From the NCBI GenBank assembly GCA_020635855.1, contig JACJYZ010000003.1, positions 744,001 to 808,000 on the forward strand: DNA of 64,000 nucleotides, in the 5' to 3' direction. The stretch's first letter is position 1; each line of letters opens with the position of its first letter. The stretch comes from Flavobacteriales bacterium (GTDB lineage: Bacteria; Bacteroidota; Bacteroidia; JACJYZ01). This document shows positions 1 through 7,287 of the stretch, one piece after another. Made by a program: the position numbers and the translations under genes. A model generated the notes under the pieces. It was not told where the DNA came from. It saw only the letters and a program-made list of their open reading frames with translations, and ran no database searches.

Positions 1-285
1 CTGGCTTCCGAGGAGGTCGAACGTTTCGTGCTGGGCGAACCCAAACGCCTGGACGGAAGCGAAACCCACAGCAGCAAGGGCGTGGCCGATTGTATGAAGC
101 TGCTGGAGAAATCCTTTCCCCAAATTCCCGTTAATCTGGTGGATGAGCGTTTTACTTCCAAAATGGCCACCGCCGCCATTCTTTCCGCCGGTGCAAAAAA
201 ATCACAGCGACAAGACAAAGCCCTGGTGGACAAGGTGAGTGCGGTGATTATTTTGCAGACGTACCTGGAGGGGGTAAGGGGGTAA
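1..285 (+). CDS. ruvX: Holliday-junction resolvase-like RuvX/YqgF, 3' part
   Basis: The frame is open from base 1, so only the last 94 residues are present and the true start lies upstream. The motif LVDERFTSKMA and the C-terminal segment with DKALVDKVSAVIILQTYLE are characteristic of the YqgF/RuvX RNase H-fold family, which acts in pre-16S rRNA processing and is annotated as a putative Holliday-junction resolvase. The catalytic N-terminal Asp is outside the window. The last codons (GTA AGG GGG TAA) are themselves part of the 8-mer repeat array that continues downstream, so the array has grown into the gene's 3' end. Family assignment is firm; cellular role is from family knowledge. Confidence 0.85.
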   Translation: MASEEVERFVLGEPKRLDGSETHSSKGVADCMKLLEKSFPQIPVNLVDERFTSKMATAAILSAGAKKSQRQDKALVDKVSAVIILQTYLEGVRG

Positions 286-330
286 AGAAGTAAGGGGGTA
301 AAGAAGTAAGGAGGTAAGAGAGGAGGTGGA
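271..330. repeat. 8-mer tandem array, left arm
   Basis: Tandem 8-mers of the type TAAGGGGG / TAAAGAAG / TAAGGAGG. The same 8-mers recur in inverted orientation at 822-890, so the pair brackets the four-helix-bundle gene. Confidence 0.8.
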
Positions 331-351
331 GGAATAGGGTTGCTTCTTTGG

Positions 352-720
352 TTAAGATCTTCCGGTGGGTGTTTTGCAGGTAATGCGAATGAAATTGTGC
401 AGTTTGATTTTTAGCTGCTCATAATTATCCATGAATTGATCGAAGGTGACTTGGTTTACCAGTTTCCGCTCATGAGCTTTGGTCATCCATGTCATGGTTT
501 CGTATAAAGAACCCCTTGCATAATAGTAAAACCGCTGTTTGTCCAAATAATGATATCTGCCGAACCCTTCACTGATATTGGCAGCAATCGAATCCGCTGA
601 TCGAATGATCTGGCTTCCCATGGTGTGTTTTTCAAAATCTTTCCATTGGATTGCGATATTCCAAATACAACGTCCCATGTCCAAAGCAAGCTGATAAATT
701 TTCAATTCCAACAGATCCAT
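352..720 (-). CDS. four-helix bundle protein (S23 / 23S intervening-sequence protein family)
   Basis: 122 residues, the normal length for this family. Family hallmarks are an aromatic and Asp-rich first helix (LKIYQLALDMGRCIW), the segment QIIRSADSIAANISEGFGR and a following RFYYYARGSLYET helix. Homologues form pentameric four-helix bundles; they were first found in intervening sequences inserted in 23S rRNA genes and are widespread as free-standing genes in Bacteroidota. Avd of diversity-generating retroelements is a relative, but no reverse transcriptase is present here. The molecular function is unknown. The gene is oriented against ruvX and gldM and lies between inverted 8-mer arrays, which suggests a small insertion (inference). 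Confidence 0.85.
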   Translation of the reverse strand: MDLLELKIYQLALDMGRCIWNIAIQWKDFEKHTMGSQIIRSADSIAANISEGFGRYHYLDKQRFYYYARGSLYETMTWMTKAHERKLVNQVTFDQFMDNYEQLKIKLHNFIRITCKTPTGRS

Positions 721-821
721 GTCGGTAAAATTATGATATCAATTGATTCAGTTCAGCGCTCTGTAAGTAATTGACACACATTTTCCCGATTGCATGAGTT
801 ATTGGATAGGCGACCAGCCAA

Positions 822-890
822 CCTTTACCCCTTACTTCTTTACCCCTTTACCCCTTTACCCCTTTACTTCTTTACTCTTTATCCCCTTCC
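822..890. repeat. 8-mer tandem array, right arm (inverted)
   Basis: Tandem units TTACCCCT / TTACTTCT, the reverse complement of the 271-330 units. The two arrays could pair over many bases and enclose the four-helix-bundle gene. Confidence 0.8.
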
Positions 891-959
891 GTTCCTTTTC
901 CATCCCCCCTGTATTATGACCATCAAACCTGCAGTTGACGCTGCATAAAACCCAAGGAG

Positions 960-2546
960 ATGGCTGAAAAGAAACTTTCCCCGCGCCAGAAGATGATCGG
1001 GATGATGTACCTGGTGCTGACCGCCCTGCTGGCCCTGAACGTGGCCAAGGAAGTGTTGGACGCGTTTGTGTTGGTAGATAAGAGCCTGGGCAAAACAACA
1101 GAGAACTTTCAGGAAAAGAATGCGGCATTGTACGCGGAGTTCGACCGGCAGGCAAGCATGATGGCACGTGCCAAGCCTTTTCGCGACAAGGCGTACGAGG
1201 TGAAGCAGCAGGCCGATGAGTTGCATGCGTTCATTGAAGCATTGAAAAAGGAAATCGTTGCGAAAGCCGACGGGCCCACCTACAAGATGGATGACATCCA
1301 GTCGAAAGACAACCTGGACATCCCTTCCCAGGTGATGATCTTTGAAAAGAAAGGCGAAACGCTCCGCCAACGGATGGATGCTTTCAGGGCGTTTGCCTTT
1401 TCCATGATCCCCCCAGACCACGAAGCGTTGTTGCGTGCCGTGAAGGAAAACCTCGCCACCCCCGATCCTGAACCGGATCCCAACAAAGGAAGCATGACCT
1501 GGGAACAGGAACATTTCGAAGACCTGCCATTGGTGGCCGTTGTTACCATGCTGTCAAAGATCCAGAACGATGTGCGCAACGTGGAGTTTGACGTGATCAA
1601 CGACCTCAAGCAGAACATCAGCGGGGAAGACATTCCGTTCAATAAGGTGGCCGGCACGGTGATCACCCCCAGCAACTATGTGCTGCGCGGCGATTCCTTC
1701 CGGGCCGATATCTTCCTGGCCGCCTTCGACACCACCCAATCGCCCAGGATCTTTCTCGGCGACTACGAAACCGACGCCTCGGGTAACTACCGCATGTTAC
1801 CCGGTTATGATTCGGTGCCTGTTGACGGCGGTATCGGTCGCTTCACGGCTGCAGCCCATGCGCTGGGACAGCAGGCTTACAAGGGATTGATCGAGTTGCA
1901 AACCAAAGATGGGAAGCGCATGTTTCCGTTCTCCGGAAGTTACAACGTAGCCGCGCCCCAGGCGGTGGTGTCGGTGGATGCGATGAATGTGTTCTACATC
2001 GGATTGGATAACCCTGTTTCCATTTCCGTGCCTGGTGTGCCGGCAGATAAGATCAGGCCCCAATTGAACGGCAACGGTCAATTGAAAAGGGTAGGCGACG
2101 GTAAGTATGAAGTGAAAATGAACCGCGGCGCAACAACTGCAAGGGTTACTGTAATGGCGGAAATGCCCGACGGACAGATGCGCAACATGGGCAGCATGGA
2201 TTACAGGGTGAAAGCCGTTCCCAATCCAATCGCAAGGGTGACGGGCATCAGTACGGGAAAGGTGCGTAAATCAAACCTGTTGGCTTATCCCGGTGTAGCA
2301 GCGGAGATGGATGACTTCATCTATGCCGGGGTACGTTGGGTGGTCACGGATTTTGATGTGATGGTGCCAAGCAAAAGTGTACGGGCATTGGAGGTACGTG
2401 GAGATTACAAGTTTTCCGGCGAGGTTAAAACGGCATTTCGCTCCCTTGCCAAGGATGATCTTGTTGTGATTCAAAACATCAAAGCTGTGGGGCCGGGAGG
2501 TGAGCGAAGGAACCTGAATCCGGTGGTGCTGACGGTGGTGAATTGA
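960..2546 (+). CDS. gldM: gliding-motility / T9SS motor subunit GldM-like
   Basis: 528 residues, the usual length of GldM. The N-terminus (SPRQKMIGMMYLVLTALLALN) carries the single transmembrane helix and continues into KEVLDAF, as in known GldM/PorM proteins. The rest is the large periplasmic region of helical and beta-sandwich domains, with a typical GldM C-terminal segment around LEVRGDYKFSGEVKTAF. GldM pairs with GldL as the proton-driven rotary motor of the type IX secretion system and contacts the GldKN ring. An AAGGAG sequence abuts the ATG with no spacer, so it is unlikely to work as a normal ribosome binding site. Oddity: gldK, gldL and gldN, normally its operon partners, are absent on both sides, so this may be a second or relocated copy. 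Confidence 0.85.
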   Translation: MAEKKLSPRQKMIGMMYLVLTALLALNVAKEVLDAFVLVDKSLGKTTENFQEKNAALYAEFDRQASMMARAKPFRDKAYEVKQQADELHAFIEALKKEIVAKADGPTYKMDDIQSKDNLDIPSQVMIFEKKGETLRQRMDAFRAFAFSMIPPDHEALLRAVKENLATPDPEPDPNKGSMTWEQEHFEDLPLVAVVTMLSKIQNDVRNVEFDVINDLKQNISGEDIPFNKVAGTVITPSNYVLRGDSFRADIFLAAFDTTQSPRIFLGDYETDASGNYRMLPGYDSVPVDGGIGRFTAAAHALGQQAYKGLIELQTKDGKRMFPFSGSYNVAAPQAVVSVDAMNVFYIGLDNPVSISVPGVPADKIRPQLNGNGQLKRVGDGKYEVKMNRGATTARVTVMAEMPDGQMRNMGSMDYRVKAVPNPIARVTGISTGKVRKSNLLAYPGVAAEMDDFIYAGVRWVVTDFDVMVPSKSVRALEVRGDYKFSGEVKTAFRSLAKDDLVVIQNIKAVGPGGERRNLNPVVLTVVN

Positions 2547-2684
2547 AGGTGTGAATGCTCATGTTTTTTGAACGGTGATAAAGTTGGATAGATTCTCCTA
2601 CATAAGCTTGTTCTGGTTACAGTCAGTAGTATTGGTTCCCCTTCAGTGTATGATGTACATTGATCTTCGAACATCAATGTACTT

Positions 2685-3224
2685 ATGGTAACCGATCAAC
2701 AAATCACAGAGAGAATTCACATTATCAGAGGCAAAAAGGTAATGATGGACAGGCACCTTGCCGAAATGTATGGGGTGGAAACAAAAGTACTTAACCAGGC
2801 AGTGAAACGGAACCTGTCAAGATTTCCTGCGGATTTCATGTTTCAGTTAACGCTATATGAATACCAGACTCTAAGGTCACAATTTGTGACCTTAGAGTCT
2901 GGTAAGGGTAAGCATAGCAAATACAGTCCGTATGTGTTTACCGAACAAGGGGTGGCCATGCTTTCCAGTGTGCTTCACAGTGAAACCGCTATTCAGGTCA
3001 ACATCCACATCATTCGAATATTTACACGCATGCGGGAAATATTGGAAGCACAACAGGATGTATTGGCAAAGATGGTATCCCTGGAACGTACGTTGATAAA
3101 GCAAGGACGCAGGGTGGACAAGCATGAGGAGAAAATAGAGAATGTGCTAAATGCCTTGAGAAAGCTACTTTCGCCTCCGTCTACCCCGCGCAAGCGCATT
3201 GGCTATAAGCCGGATGGGCCCTGA
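2685..3224 (+). CDS. ORF6N-domain DNA-binding protein
   Basis: 179 residues. The ORF6N domain fills roughly residues 5-95: IHIIRGKKVMMDRHLAEMYG, then LNQAVKRN, FPADFMFQL and SPYVFTEQGVAMLSSVL, all family hallmarks. Residues 110-160 form a predicted coiled coil (LVSLERTLIK, DKHEEKIENVL). ORF6N/KilA-N proteins come from large DNA viruses and phages and are common in Bacteroidota genomes and mobile elements; DNA binding is inferred, targets are unknown. A perfect palindrome lies inside the coding sequence and encodes the variable stretch between the two conserved blocks. Confidence 0.85.
   Translation: MVTDQQITERIHIIRGKKVMMDRHLAEMYGVETKVLNQAVKRNLSRFPADFMFQLTLYEYQTLRSQFVTLESGKGKHSKYSPYVFTEQGVAMLSSVLHSETAIQVNIHIIRIFTRMREILEAQQDVLAKMVSLERTLIKQGRRVDKHEEKIENVLNALRKLLSPPSTPRKRIGYKPDGP
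2863..2903. repeat. perfect 41-nt palindrome inside the ORF6N gene
   Basis: Two 20-nt arms flank one central T (left arm ACCAGACTCTAAGGTCACAA). It is read in frame as YQTLRSQFVTLESG plus flanking bases, so it is tolerated by the protein. Confidence 0.95.
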
Positions 3225-3319
3225 TTTTTGCCATCGGAAATCGGATGAAAGTGATGTGTAAACTTGCTAAGGTAAGTCGGGACTTGATTTTCGAAACGAT
3301 CCAGTGTGAGTTTTGAGGG

Positions 3320-3365
3320 AAAAAGAAAAAGAGCCCTGGCAGTTGCCAACGCTCTTTTTCTTTTT
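3320..3365. terminator. bidirectional terminator-like hairpin
   Basis: 15-nt perfect arms (AAAAAGAAAAAGAGC and its complement) around a 16-nt loop, with A-rich and T-rich outer parts on both sides. It could stop transcripts from the ORF6N gene on the plus strand and from the tRNA-Leu region on the minus strand. Confidence 0.7.
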
Positions 3366-3382
3366 GTGCCCGGGACTGGACT
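3363..3382. repeat. duplicate of the tRNA-Leu 3' end
   Basis: 20 identical bases (TTTGTGCCCGGGACTGGACT) also occur at 3490-3509, where they cover the 3' end of the tRNA-Leu gene. The copy is 127 bp downstream in the tRNA's direction. This resembles the direct repeat left by site-specific integration at a tRNA 3' end, or a decayed second tRNA gene. Confidence 0.6.
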
Positions 3383-3450
3383 TCCCGTATGCCCTTGCTC
3401 CAAGCCAGCGCATACGGGATAAACTTCTCGCCCAGCCTTTTTTGTTGCGC

Positions 3451-3480
3451 AAAAAAAATCCCTCGCTTTCGCAAGGGATT
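3451..3480 (-). terminator. Rho-independent terminator of tRNA-Leu
   Basis: On the minus strand, a stem AATCCCT / AGGGATT with an 8-base run of T just downstream of the tRNA 3' end. Confidence 0.75.
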
Positions 3481-3493
3481 TCCGTTCACTTTG

Positions 3494-3577
3494 TGCCCGG
3501 GACTGGACTCGAACCAGCACAGTATCACTACCACTAGCTCCTGAAACTAGCGCGTCTACCAATTTCGCCACCCGGGC
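3494..3577 (-). tRNA. tRNA-Leu (anticodon CAG)
   Basis: 84 nt on the minus strand. The acceptor stem GCCCGGG pairs with CCCGGGC, followed by discriminator A. The anticodon arm has loop TTCAGGA (anticodon CAG, reading CUG). The long variable arm typical of class II tRNAs (GTGGTAGTGATACTGT) and the T-arm GGTTCGAGTCC are present. CCA is not encoded. Confidence 0.93.
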
Positions 3578-3687
3578 TCGGGTTTTGAGGAATGCGAAAT
3601 TAAAACAAATCTCGGAATTCCTCAAATTTGGGTTTGGGAGGGTGATTAATGGTTGTTTGATATTGGCTTGTGGCCCTCTGGTTGGTT

Positions 3688-3862
3688 GTGGCGTACCTAC
3701 GGCACGCATCCTTTTTTGATAAATGATCTCTACCAATGTGTTGTTCCTACAGAACAATTGCGGTAAACCATTGAATGAAGCTGATCATTCGCTCCGTTAG
3801 GAGCGATACATGGGTGGACGAAATAATCCCGAAGGAAAGCGTGCGTGCCGTAGGTACGCCAC
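3688..3862. repeat. REP/MITE-like inverted-repeat element
   Basis: 21-nt terminal inverted repeats (left GTGGCGTACCTACGGCACGC, then A) bracket about 130 bp. Inside are further small palindromes, for example around GCTCCGTTAGGAGC, and no open frame of note. Confidence 0.7.
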
Positions 3863-3866
3863 CACT

Positions 3867-5171
3867 TCAATCTTGTAAAGACTCCACCCGCACATCAAAC
3901 GGCAAATGCAATGCTTCCTTCAGCTGTCGATTCAGATCATCGTTTTTATCCACAGAAACCTCGGCGCTCAGCAACCAGCCGGAAGGAGGCAGCGGGGCAA
4001 GTGTCACTACCTCACCTGGTGCCTTCCTTATGTTGTGCAGGTTTTGCATCCTGGCATCCACCGCATTTGCATAAGTGGAAGCGACCGGAAACTGAACCAC
4101 CATCCACAGGATGTTTCCGCATAATAGCAACCAGCTGGACATGACAGCTGCCTTCTGACCAACCACCGGCCATTGACCTTTCAGCCACATAACGGCAACA
4201 ATTGTAAACACCTGGGTCAGGAGGCCCATGGGGGCCATCACCCGGTCGGGGGCCACATCGCTTGTGATCAGTACGGATGGAGCCGGTATGACCAATGCGA
4301 GTATCAGCCATACCCCTGCCACGCGCTTCAGTTGTTTGGTTGAAATTTGTGGCAGGTAACCGTAAAAGGGCAGTGCTGCCAGAATAGTCCACAGCACATG
4401 CAAGGGTATCGTCTTTAAAAAAAACCTTCCCCCCGAGATCAGCCACATGCGGACTCCCTTATCCAGCGAGAACGGTGACAGGTGTTCGGATCTACGCATA
4501 TTTCCGGGGGCAACGAGCAGTGTAGCGAAAGCTCCTCCCATGACAATCAATGCAGGGATGAGCTGACGCCGCAGGTCCGGCTTTTTCCATGCCAGTGCTA
4601 CCATGGCGGCAATACTCAGCAAGGCCAGCGTTTCATTGGAAGCGCCGATGTACAAGGCACACAGAAGGGGCAATACCAGATTCCGGGTGCCGCTGTTTTT
4701 TCGCAACAAACAAGAGGTAAGTACGAGCAGGGCCACCAGCGAGCTCATGTAACTGGTGGAAGTGCTGACCCACCACCAGGATTCACCCACCCCCTGTGTG
4801 GTCAGGAACCAACCGTTGATGAAGATCAGGGCCAGCCAGTTGTGATGAGGGATTGAAAGCCGGAGGGAAACCAGGATCCGGCGAACCGCCCACCATGCAA
4901 TGGCAAGATGGGATATAGCGAACAACAGCAGGGTATACCGGTTGTAGAAAGCCAACCATGTGTGACTTTGAAGCAGGGCTATCCATCGACCGTTCCAGTC
5001 GCTATAAAACAACCAGGTAGCATGAAGAATGCCCCGGGATTTCACGAGTTCCAGCAGGGCGAAGTCGTCCCGGCTCAACCGGTTGAACCATGCCAGTCCG
5101 ACATACAGGATCAGGAATGACCCTGCGGCCAGTGCCGGTCCCGGGGAGATCCTGCCTGTTTTGATCATCAC
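3867..5171 (-). CDS. polytopic membrane protein (DUF6056/GT-C-like)
   Basis: 434 residues with about ten hydrophobic segments. An early short loop contains SRDDFALL, and a later one SDWNGRWIALLQSH. This Asp-Asp plus GRW arrangement after the first helix is seen in DUF6056-type and GT-C-like membrane proteins, which are often linked to envelope sugar transfer; I cannot confirm the family without a profile search. The C-terminal 70 residues look extracytoplasmic. The ATG overlaps the stop of the upstream dipeptidase gene by four bases (ATGA), so the two are translationally coupled. Confidence 0.6.
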   Translation of the reverse strand: MMIKTGRISPGPALAAGSFLILYVGLAWFNRLSRDDFALLELVKSRGILHATWLFYSDWNGRWIALLQSHTWLAFYNRYTLLLFAISHLAIAWWAVRRILVSLRLSIPHHNWLALIFINGWFLTTQGVGESWWWVSTSTSYMSSLVALLVLTSCLLRKNSGTRNLVLPLLCALYIGASNETLALLSIAAMVALAWKKPDLRRQLIPALIVMGGAFATLLVAPGNMRRSEHLSPFSLDKGVRMWLISGGRFFLKTIPLHVLWTILAALPFYGYLPQISTKQLKRVAGVWLILALVIPAPSVLITSDVAPDRVMAPMGLLTQVFTIVAVMWLKGQWPVVGQKAAVMSSWLLLCGNILWMVVQFPVASTYANAVDARMQNLHNIRKAPGEVVTLAPLPPSGWLLSAEVSVDKNDDLNRQLKEALHLPFDVRVESLQD

Positions 5172-6427
5172 CTGTTTTGGGCGGTGGCTGCAGTTGATGC
5201 AGCGTAATCTTCAACGGCTTTCCACACCCGCAGGATGTTGCCCGAGCAGATCTTCTGAATGTCGTCTTCGGAATAACCGCGGTCCAGCAGTTCTTTGATC
5301 AGGTTGGGGTATTTGGATACGTCTTCCAGTCCGGTCGGCAGGGTGGGACCCACGCCGTCGTAATCCGATCCGATGCCCACATGATCGATACCCGCCACTT
5401 TCACCACGTGATCGATGTGGTCAACCACCTGCTGCAGAGTGGCGAGGGGAACATGTTCTTCTTCCATGAATTGCTTGCGGAGTTCATCGGTTTCCTTGCA
5501 ATGTTCGGGTTTGTTGTTGGCGATGGCCCAGGCTTTCACTTTTTCCTTCACCCGTTTTCCGGCTTCATTGAAGTCGGATGTGATGAAGGATGATCCGAAG
5601 TTGATCTGTACCACGCCACCGGCCTTGGCCAGCGCTGCGATCATCTCGTCGCTCATGTTGCGTTCGAAGCCCGGCACCAGGCTGCGGCAGGAAGAGTGTG
5701 ATGCGATGGGCGGTGCCTTGGCGATATGGATCACGTCCCAGAAGGTGCTGTCGTCCACATGGGAAATATCCACCATGATGCCGAGGCGGTTCATTTCAGC
5801 AACCACTTTCTCGCCGAACGGACTCAGGCCGCTATATTGATGAATGGTGTCGTAGGATGAGTCGCAGATGAGGTTGGATTTGGAATGGGTGAGGGTGATG
5901 TAGCGGATGCCACGTTGATAAAAGTGCGTCAGGTTTTCGATTTTGTCTTCAATGCCAGCACCGTTTTCCATGCCCATGGCGAGGAGTACTTTTCCCTGGC
6001 CGGCGTTCTCGGTCACTTCGGAAACAGACTGCACCACCTTGAACTTGTCGGGATGGTCTTTTTGAAAGCCTTCCACCATGTCGATCAGGCTATCGGCCAA
6101 TGCTTTTGCACCACCGGTTTCCTGGAGTTCTGCAGGGATATAGATGGACATGAACGGCACGTCGAGTCCGCCGGTCACGCATCGCTCGTAATCGAAGTCG
6201 CCTTTTTCCGTGCGTTTGGAAATATCTTCCCATTCTTCCCTGAGTCGGTAGGGCACGTCGATGTGCGTATCGGCGATGATGAATTTATGAGCCAGTGCTT
6301 CGGCTTGGGCGGTATGGTCCATAGCGGTGGTATCGGGTTGGGGATCGGTGGCTTCGTTGCCCTGTGATTGACAGCCGGCAACTGCAATGGCCATACCGAG
6401 CAGGGTGAAGTATGCGAAGTTTTTCAT
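5168..6427 (-). CDS. membrane dipeptidase, peptidase family M19 (lipoprotein)
   Basis: 419 residues from the chosen ATG. An ATG 22 codons upstream is less likely, because the sequence from MKNFAYFTLLGMAIAVAGC is a canonical lipoprotein signal with lipobox VAGC. The zinc-site residues of renal-dipeptidase-like enzymes are all visible: HID in DTHIDVP, the bridging Glu in GMENG, His in DISHVDD, His in ASHSSC and the Asp in GIGSDYDG. The family hydrolyses dipeptides, including D-amino-acid and cell-wall-derived ones; the enzyme should be anchored on the envelope. It is first gene of a two-gene operon with the membrane protein, with a four-base overlap. Confidence 0.92.
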   Translation of the reverse strand: MKNFAYFTLLGMAIAVAGCQSQGNEATDPQPDTTAMDHTAQAEALAHKFIIADTHIDVPYRLREEWEDISKRTEKGDFDYERCVTGGLDVPFMSIYIPAELQETGGAKALADSLIDMVEGFQKDHPDKFKVVQSVSEVTENAGQGKVLLAMGMENGAGIEDKIENLTHFYQRGIRYITLTHSKSNLICDSSYDTIHQYSGLSPFGEKVVAEMNRLGIMVDISHVDDSTFWDVIHIAKAPPIASHSSCRSLVPGFERNMSDEMIAALAKAGGVVQINFGSSFITSDFNEAGKRVKEKVKAWAIANNKPEHCKETDELRKQFMEEEHVPLATLQQVVDHIDHVVKVAGIDHVGIGSDYDGVGPTLPTGLEDVSKYPNLIKELLDRGYSEDDIQKICSGNILRVWKAVEDYAASTAATAQNR

Positions 6428-6593
6428 AGCGACGGGTAATGTTTCATGCGGGAGAAACCGGACGGAAAGTAGTGCTTTCCGGTGGGAATACAAAAGGGTG
6501 AATGTGGCAATGAGCCAATGAGAGAATTTGAAAATGGGATGGCAGACGTGAGACGTTGGATGTTAGATGGGCGCCATCATTCGTCATTCGTAA

Positions 6594-6632
6594 TTAAAAA
6601 AAGAACGGCAACCTTGGCGTGTCACCGTTCCT
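6594..6632 (-). terminator. terminator-like hairpin (minus strand)
   Basis: Stem GAACGG / CCGTTC around about 16 nt, followed on the minus strand by a T-rich run. Its inner sequence (CCTTGGCGTGT) matches the 9242-9276 terminator, so the hairpin belongs to the repeated module. No minus-strand gene lies directly upstream here. Confidence 0.5.
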
Positions 6633-7242
6633 TCGTTACAACCCTATGGCGCTTTCCTTGACGCTAAAATGGCAACCACACAGGTTGGTGAAAGTTCAGC
6701 TTGTCGGGTGCAGTGATGTAATGGTTGTTGAGTTGGCTATACGCTGAACTATGCGGATGCGCCGGCGGGAAGGCCCCGGGGTATTGGGTGATGCGTGGAA
6801 CGGTTGACTTTTCCTGGCGGCATCATGTTTTCGTTGCGGTGCTTCATGGTTGTTCGGTTGAAGGTTTACTTATCGTTGTTTACAAGTCACAGCCCGGAAT
6901 GCATTGTCCTTTCTTAAAGCGGAAAACAACTTCACTTATCAAAGTGCGCATCTCATTAAGTTGCCACCCTTAGCTGACCGGCACTCCGGGCCTGACTCGA
7001 CTCTACAAGTATGTATGAAGCTGAACAGGAACAAGGGTGCGGCTGTATGGCTGCACGCTACGGCAACTTTGATCCCTCTTCGAATGGTTGCCGTGGTCAC
7101 CCTAACCTTGGTTGTATCTGACCTGTTCCGGTACCGCTGCTATACAGATACGAAAGTATCCATGAAAAGAATCCAAACGAAAAAGTAATATAGATAAAAT
7201 GATAGTCAGAAAGTTTGACATAGTGAAGTATTTGTCCTTAAT

Positions 7243-7250
7243 TAGATTTG
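7243..7250 (+). promoter_or_regulatory. candidate Bacteroidota -7 box (TAGATTTG)
   Basis: Matches TAnnTTTG and lies 37 bp before the ATG of the 513-residue gene. A TTTG occurs upstream (7214-7217), but the spacing (25 bp) is longer than usual. Confidence 0.35.
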
Positions 7251-7287
7251 AAAAGTATGTGTATAAATGATATTCTAAAAGTGGATT

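Larger units (their letters stand above)
6428..7287. other. 860-bp intergenic stretch with dispersed-repeat copy A
   Basis: 6500-6600 holds one copy of a roughly 100-bp repeat (GGCAATG-GCCAATG, GAATTTGAAAATG, GTTAGATG, CATTCGTCATTCG) that recurs at 8828-8930 and 9150-9240. A terminator-like hairpin follows at 6594-6632. From 6640 to 7190 I see only short unsupported frames and no RNA gene. The last 90 bases turn AT-rich before the 513-residue protein gene. Confidence 0.6.

Noticed and set aside
352..720. Diversity-generating retroelement accessory protein (Avd)
   Set aside because: The fold is related, but there is no reverse transcriptase, template repeat or variable repeat in the window.
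3203..3757. 184-codon minus-strand frame across the tRNA-Leu region
   Set aside because: It reads through the tRNA, two terminators and the duplicated tRNA end, so it cannot be a gene.
4012..4446. 144-codon minus-strand frame
   Set aside because: Shadow of the membrane-protein gene at 3867-5171 in another frame.
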